Source of the DNA: an uncultured bacterium
Lineage (GTDB): Bacteria; Bacteroidota; Bacteroidia; Chitinophagales; CAIOSU01
DNA length: 11,091 nt
Reading direction: 5' to 3'
Assembly (NCBI GenBank): GCA_903861055.1
Contig: CAIOSU010000287.1
Span: 1 to 11,091, forward strand
In this document: positions 6,597 to 11,091 of the stretch, in pieces
Position numbering within the stretch: position 1 is the first letter of the stretch
How the letters are laid out: each line of letters starts with the position of its first letter
Translations under genes and position numbers: made by a program
Notes under the pieces: generated by a model
What the model was told of the DNA's origin: nothing
Seen by the model: the letters and a program-made list of their open reading frames with translations, nothing else
Databases searched by the model: none

Positions 6597-9500
6597 TTAG
6601 AATGTACCTAAGTCAAACGGACGCATTACACCAAACCACTTAATCGTGCGCTCACCAAGTCCTGGTGCTTCTACATGAATAAGATATACACCACTTGATA
6701 CTGGGATGTTTTTAGTGTTTTTCAAATCCCAATCAAGAGAGTTGTCCAAATTAGTTTTTTCAGTATTCTCACCGTAGTGGGTATTTGGCCCTACATCACG
6801 CTTGTATTGACGAATCAACACCCCATCAATAGAATAAATGCTCACCGTGCAAGTACCAGGCAAATTGGTAATCTTAATGCGGTTATCCAATTGACTGGTT
6901 TCGTAGCCAGAGTATGCATAGTAAGGGTTAGGCACCGCGCGTATTTGGTCTAGATGATTTTTTGCAACATCCTCCTGAGTGGTTTCAACTGCCAATCCAT
7001 CAGTACTGAATTCATACGCTGGACGACCTTCATTTTCATTGGTAGCTAAGAAGTTACCCAACGGCTTACGCACCCTAATTTTAACTGTTACCGTGCTTGG
7101 CACCACGCCCTGTTCAATAGAAAGAAGGTTCAACTCTGGGTTAACAAATGGCATGGCAGTGTACATGATGTTTCTGTAAATAGAATCATTCAAGTTACTG
7201 GTTACAACCCTATTGATACCCCCGGTAGGAGGAATGGTAAAGCCCGCTATACCTATGTTATTCAACATAATGCGCTGCATCTCTTCACCCTCATCGTATT
7301 TAGAGTTCATAACGTACACGTAATGTCCGCCGCCAAAAAGTATCTGCCTTAATGGGCTCAATTCGTTTTTCGACGGGTTCCACAACATATCTCGCCCGTT
7401 TTCACCTACTGCAAACGAGTTCTCACCAAACATAATATTCAAGCGCTCACCAGTTTCTACATTAATAGCATAACCAGGGAAATAGCTACGGCCTGTATCA
7501 CCTAGCAATTCGAAACCTGCAATATCTTTCGATAGGGCACTTCTAATTTGGCCTTTGAACGAACCACCTTCGTTAGTTGCAAAATCCTCGCCGGTTTCTA
7601 CCACTACACAACGTGTCCATTTACTCTTGTCACTTGTAAACACCAAGTCAATACTTGATAAGCTGTCCAAATTATAGCTCGTCTGAACCATGTTCAAGCT
7701 CTTGGTATTTGGCACCAAAACTGGCACCTGACCAGTGGTGTTCCAAGTAAAATTAACCAAGAAACCTGGGCCATAAGTAAAGTTGGTTGGCCATTGAGGA
7801 TCGTCAGGATCGGTCAAAGCAGTATTTACCTTATTGGCTGCCAATGCGTACGGAGCAAATGCACCGCCAACAACGGTTCCGAATTCTTGCTGCGGATCGT
7901 AGTAAGTTATCTCGTCTTCACAGTTGGGTTGTGGCGAACGGCAGCAATTACACCTAAAGTAATGGTCATCAAAGAAATGGCCGTAAGTGGCAGCATCGTC
8001 ATTCTCCTTAAACTGACCACTACGTATCCAGTTCCTTAATGAAGGACCACTGCCTTCATCTACAACAAACTGCAACCAAGGCTTAACTGGGTCTTCGTAA
8101 GTAATGGACGACGTAATGTAACCCAACGAAGATTGACTGCGATCTCCTACGTTTTTAACTTGGCGCATTGATATGGAGATACCATAATCCATTATCAACT
8201 GTTCGTTTAATTGTTCCAAACCACGATCGGAATTATAAACTCTATTATCAGGCGAGGTCACCACCACCCAACGAGAGGCCGGGTCGGTAAACCTGTTGTA
8301 AACCGGATCAAGCGCATAAGCTACGCTAAACGAATCTGTTGGGTCGTTATAGAAAACAGTATCTGGGAAATATAAACGGAAAGACTGAGCGCGTACCAAC
8401 ATAGGGTCAACAATCTGAACCTGAATTGGTGCATTGCCACCCTTATATTCCACCCTATCAAACACATTATTTGGACTTGCCAAAATGGCGCTAATTGATT
8501 CGTCAGTTAGCTCTAAATTAAAGCCACCATTACCAGATCCATCGATACGAGTAATGTTTAGTAAATCGCCATATTCTGAGTTCAATATGGTACCGCCATC
8601 TGCCCCTTGAGGCTTATGCGGAATAGCAGAATAAACGGCCTGCCCTCTACGACCTTGCAAGTAAGGCAATTTCTGTTCTTCCAAAATTGGCACTTGGCCG
8701 CAATCGGTATCTTCAAAATTTACCCTACCATTGGTATAGTAGTTGTGGGCGTAAGCTATTGCAGTATAGTAGTAGTTCTTGTGGTTTACAAGCTCTGTGT
8801 TTCCGGTAGCAAAAAGATCTTCTCTGATACGGAACGAACGACGGATACCTACATTGGCACCCTCAACCATTAAGCTTGGTACCTCGCCGCAAATAGCTCG
8901 GTTAAGCGCCTTATTCACGATTTTACTTATATCGTCTTCAATATCCACTTGAGCAACCAAACGGGCAAGTGTTGGGTCATCAAAGTCTTCAGCGGTTACT
9001 TGGCTGTTTTTCAATTGATACAAAATGTATCCTTGGAAAGTATAGGTTATATCTGTTATTTGAGGGAACGTTTGGCTCAACTCAAAGGCCAACGGGTCAA
9101 CTTCATCATATGAGTCGTTCTCATTGTTGGTACCTGTATTATCCAACATAATAATCAACTCCTTATCCAACTCGCGAATAACCAATTTAGGTGCATCAGG
9201 TCCGTCAACTAGTTTGAAACAGTTGTTGAACAAGGCCTGCGCTTTAATGTCGGCAGTACGCAACAAATCAATATCGGCAGCGCAACTTGATTGAGAACCT
9301 TGGCGAACCCAAACCGTACCAACGGTAATGTAGTTACGCGCACCCGGTTGCAAAATAAACGGACCAGAAGCTTGCATCCAACGACGGTCGGCAGCAGGGT
9401 TGTTACAACTACACTCTGACCAAGAGGCCGGGAAAGCTGGGCCACCTGGCTCGCCAGGGAACATAAACTTGGTAGGCACCGCACCACCATAGCCATTACA

Positions 9501-10718
9501 ACGGTCGCTGGTAAACGGCGAACCGTCGGTCCAGAAACCCGCCATGTAGTTGTAGTAATTAATGGCCGACTGAGGGTTACCGGTAGTGGTAAAGTCATTA
9601 CTATAATACAGGAAGGTAGACATTCCTAATTGCTCAGGCTGACCATTAACGGTACGACCCGAAAAAGGACCTTCGAAATAATCGACGCCAATAATAGGAA
9701 CACTTACACCATAACCGCGCGAAGCGCAATCAGGGTCGGTTGAAAGACCGTTGTACGCAAAACCCAAGCTCAAGCTGGTATCGCAACCTACATAGTCATT
9801 ATTAAAACAGCCCAAATCGGCATCTACCCATTGGCCCATATAAAAATCGCCAATCGGCACGTTACCTTTATTCAAAATGTCGTAACGATAAAAGGTCATG
9901 TTGTTAACCTCGTCAGAAGTTTTAAAGGCAAATGCCAAAGCACCTACCTGAACCCCAATAGCTTGACCGCCAGTTTCGGTGTGGATATTACCCTTGTCAT
10001 TATACACCCAGAAAATCATCTGGTCGGCGTAGTTATTACCGCAAGTAGCATTAATTACTGGGTAGTCACCATTGATAGGGTCATAAACACCGTTACCATT
10101 CACGTCTGAGTATGGTGCCAATTCATCCAACACCGTTAACGATACCTCACCTTTACCTTTGGCATTGAAGTTTCCTTTTCCCGGCCAGTCGCAAATAGAT
10201 GGGTACTTATCGCAACAATCAGCACAAGGAAAAACCTCTGCACGGAAAGCATCAATCTCTTCACCAAACACTACCCAGTGGCGGTCATAGTCTTCGCAAG
10301 TTTGCACATTAATGGTTGCACTCGCATCCAAAGGACCAGGCCAAAAATCGTTACCCGATTGGCGATAGGTTTGTGCTGCAATTTTTAAGTTACCGCCTGC
10401 ATCAATACCACCCAACCATACAGCACCCGCAAATAGTGAGTGTATAGATGGAGATGAACCTGGTGGATCAATCTTTGGCACTTCGAAACGCGCGTCGCTC
10501 AAATCCCACCACATATCGCCACCATTCAAAAGAATGGTACGTACGTTATTAATTTCTAGTGTGGTACGCGACGTAGCTGAAGGGCAACTAGAAGCTGCTG
10601 CTTTATAAAACTCATTGGATTTTCCAGAAGAGCCAATATTCTCCTTTGCCAATAAGCTATTGGTGCTTAAAGCAATCAGAAGGGCAGCCGCGCAAATATT
10701 TAAAAAGTATCTAGCCAT
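6597..10718 (-). CDS. Large secreted protein (1373 aa) with T9SS/FlgD-like C-terminal region
   Basis: Residues 1-24 form a type I signal peptide (likely cut after SLLA). Recognisable pieces, in order: WLGGIDAGG (101-109); a Cys cluster 165-176; a calcium-loop-like DVNGNGVYDPINGDYP (205-220); ASGPFILQPGARNYITVG (450-467); a possible fibronectin-type stretch (about 507-660) with APKLVIRE and FQGYILYQL; and a second Cys cluster 923-933. The last about 115 residues contain AVPNPYYAYSGYE (1261-1273), ITNLPGTCTVSIYSIDGV (1283-1300), LDWDLKN (1328-1334) and SSGVYLIHVEAP (1341-1352). These resemble type A T9SS sorting domains and FlgD Ig-like folds, but continue into KWFGVMRPFDLGTF at the end. No catalytic motif was recognised. 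It sits 21 bases after the TonB-dependent receptor and 7 before the PorV-like gene, so it is probably exported and surface-exposed and works with them. Confidence 0.85.
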   Translation of the reverse strand: MARYFLNICAAALLIALSTNSLLAKENIGSSGKSNEFYKAAASSCPSATSRTTLEINNVRTILLNGGDMWWDLSDARFEVPKIDPPGSSPSIHSLFAGAVWLGGIDAGGNLKIAAQTYRQSGNDFWPGPLDASATINVQTCEDYDRHWVVFGEEIDAFRAEVFPCADCCDKYPSICDWPGKGNFNAKGKGEVSLTVLDELAPYSDVNGNGVYDPINGDYPVINATCGNNYADQMIFWVYNDKGNIHTETGGQAIGVQVGALAFAFKTSDEVNNMTFYRYDILNKGNVPIGDFYMGQWVDADLGCFNNDYVGCDTSLSLGFAYNGLSTDPDCASRGYGVSVPIIGVDYFEGPFSGRTVNGQPEQLGMSTFLYYSNDFTTTGNPQSAINYYNYMAGFWTDGSPFTSDRCNGYGGAVPTKFMFPGEPGGPAFPASWSECSCNNPAADRRWMQASGPFILQPGARNYITVGTVWVRQGSQSSCAADIDLLRTADIKAQALFNNCFKLVDGPDAPKLVIRELDKELIIMLDNTGTNNENDSYDEVDPLAFELSQTFPQITDITYTFQGYILYQLKNSQVTAEDFDDPTLARLVAQVDIEDDISKIVNKALNRAICGEVPSLMVEGANVGIRRSFRIREDLFATGNTELVNHKNYYYTAIAYAHNYYTNGRVNFEDTDCGQVPILEEQKLPYLQGRRGQAVYSAIPHKPQGADGGTILNSEYGDLLNITRIDGSGNGGFNLELTDESISAILASPNNVFDRVEYKGGNAPIQVQIVDPMLVRAQSFRLYFPDTVFYNDPTDSFSVAYALDPVYNRFTDPASRWVVVTSPDNRVYNSDRGLEQLNEQLIMDYGISISMRQVKNVGDRSQSSLGYITSSITYEDPVKPWLQFVVDEGSGPSLRNWIRSGQFKENDDAATYGHFFDDHYFRCNCCRSPQPNCEDEITYYDPQQEFGTVVGGAFAPYALAANKVNTALTDPDDPQWPTNFTYGPGFLVNFTWNTTGQVPVLVPNTKSLNMVQTSYNLDSLSSIDLVFTSDKSKWTRCVVVETGEDFATNEGGSFKGQIRSALSKDIAGFELLGDTGRSYFPGYAINVETGERLNIMFGENSFAVGENGRDMLWNPSKNELSPLRQILFGGGHYVYVMNSKYDEGEEMQRIMLNNIGIAGFTIPPTGGINRVVTSNLNDSIYRNIMYTAMPFVNPELNLLSIEQGVVPSTVTVKIRVRKPLGNFLATNENEGRPAYEFSTDGLAVETTQEDVAKNHLDQIRAVPNPYYAYSGYETSQLDNRIKITNLPGTCTVSIYSIDGVLIRQYKRDVGPNTHYGENTEKTNLDNSLDWDLKNTKNIPVSSGVYLIHVEAPGLGERTIKWFGVMRPFDLGTF
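7920..7952 (-). other. Cysteine cluster C-x-CC-x6-C in the 1373-aa secreted protein
   Basis: Residues 923-933 of the secreted protein (Cys at 923, 925, 926 and 933) form a compact cluster, FRCNCCRSPQPNC. It closely resembles the cluster at residues 165-176. Disulphide knot or metal site are both possible; not assigned. Confidence 0.7.
10059..10106 (-). other. Putative calcium-binding loop in the secreted protein
   Basis: Residues 205-220 read DVNGNGVYDPINGDYP. The DxNxNGxxD spacing resembles dockerin and thrombospondin-type calcium loops, which are common in secreted Bacteroidota proteins. Only one such loop was seen, so a true dockerin (two loops) is unlikely. Confidence 0.6.
10191..10226 (-). 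other. Cysteine cluster C-x2-CC-x6-C in the 1373-aa secreted protein
   Basis: Residues 165-176 (Cys at 165, 168, 169 and 176) read CADCCDKYPSIC. The CC-x6-C core is the same as in the second cluster, about 750 residues further on. A structural disulphide or metal site is inferred; no known family motif recognised. Confidence 0.7.
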
Positions 10719-10739
10719 AGTGACTAATTTAATTCATTA

Positions 10740-11091
10740 TTAGAAATCAAACCTTAGACCCAAACGGATGGTCCTTGGCAAGCTATAGTTTTGAGGATTG
10801 TCAATCCAAGCATTGTACAAATCGGCGTAAGAATCAGCATTTAGTTGGTTGCCCAAATCTTGCTGACCGATTGCTGATGTTAAGTAGCCATCATCGTTTA
10901 CGTTGCCAGTGTATGAGTACACTTTGATAACGTTGCGCGTATCCAATAGGTTTTGAACCCAAAGGTACACGTTCAAGCTCATCGGCCTTCCAGCTTTGCC
11001 AGTCTCTTTGTTCTTAGGGGTAATATTAAACCCTTTGTCGATACGCAAATCTAGGCGGAAGGTCCAAGGCAAACGGGCACCATTGATAGAA
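10740..11091 (-). CDS. TonB-dependent receptor, C-terminal end (5' part outside window)
   Basis: The frame is open to the right edge; at least 116 codons are present, reading SINGARLPWTFRLDLRIDKG at the edge. Features typical of the last barrel strands of TonB-dependent outer-membrane receptors are LPWTFRLDLRIDKGF, then LNVYLWVQNLLDTRNVIKVY. A loop with GYLTS follows, and the final strand RTIRLGLRFDF ends in the C-terminal Phe used by the Bam machinery. The apparent start at 11072 is a TTG codon inside the barrel and is not real. Substrate cannot be told from this fragment. It is the first visible gene of a three-gene - strand cluster. Confidence 0.87.
   Translation of the reverse strand, partial: SINGARLPWTFRLDLRIDKGFNITPKNKETGKAGRPMSLNVYLWVQNLLDTRNVIKVYSYTGNVNDDGYLTSAIGQQDLGNQLNADSYADLYNAWIDNPQNYSLPRTIRLGLRFDF

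Noticed and set aside
9209..9598. 129-codon - strand open frame within the large secreted protein gene
   Set aside because: Out-of-frame shadow; the main frame carries continuous recognisable protein sequence across this stretch.
10680..10718. Lipoprotein signal at Cys9 of the secreted protein
   Set aside because: FLNIC does not fit the lipobox (no small residue at the -1 position) and the hydrophobic core continues well past the Cys. A type I signal cut after SLLA is a better fit.

Overview
The window most likely comes from a member of the Bacteroidota. The main clues are a TonB-dependent receptor C-terminus, a PorV/PorQ-type outer-membrane barrel, and a very large secreted protein with a C-terminal type IX secretion (T9SS)-like or FlgD-like sorting region. 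Weak or absent Shine-Dalgarno signals and compact gene spacing also fit. No rRNA, tRNA, CRISPR array, transposase or integrase is visible, and there is no gene-free stretch longer than about 90 bases.

Layout: (1) Positions 1-2890, + strand, hold the 3' part of a very large gene cut by the left edge. It encodes an uninterrupted Gly-X-Thr/Ala-rich collagen-like tract (about 2-1405), then a region with a strikingly regular 17-residue repeat (about 1649-2251), then a peptidase S74 intramolecular chaperone (2444-2887) that ends in a coiled coil. This is a trimeric, phage-tail-fibre-like surface protein. (2) 2893-3876, - strand, is a multi-pass membrane protein of the lysylphosphatidylglycerol-synthase-TM/flippase-like family, ending 2 bases from the fibre gene. 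(3) 3925-4521, + strand, is ruvC, apparently with a TTG start. (4) 5421-4540, - strand, is a greA-HIT gene pair. (5) 11091-5507, - strand, is a tight cluster running TonB-dependent receptor (only its C-terminus is in the window), then a 1373-residue secreted protein, then a PorV-like barrel. It is closed by a convincing intrinsic terminator at 5449-5485.

How the genes may work together: greA/HIT and ruvC are ordinary housekeeping genes. The right-hand cluster has gaps of 21 and 7 bases and reads as one cell-envelope unit: an outer-membrane receptor, a large exported protein with a T9SS-like C-terminus, and a PorV-like partner that could help that protein reach or attach to the surface. The left-hand fibre gene is the most structurally unusual item. 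It combines a collagen stalk built from hierarchical, recombination-prone DNA repeats, a 17-residue repeat predicted to be a beta-solenoid, and a self-cleaving trimerisation chaperone. All function statements rest on motif recognition by eye; no database search or structure prediction was run.
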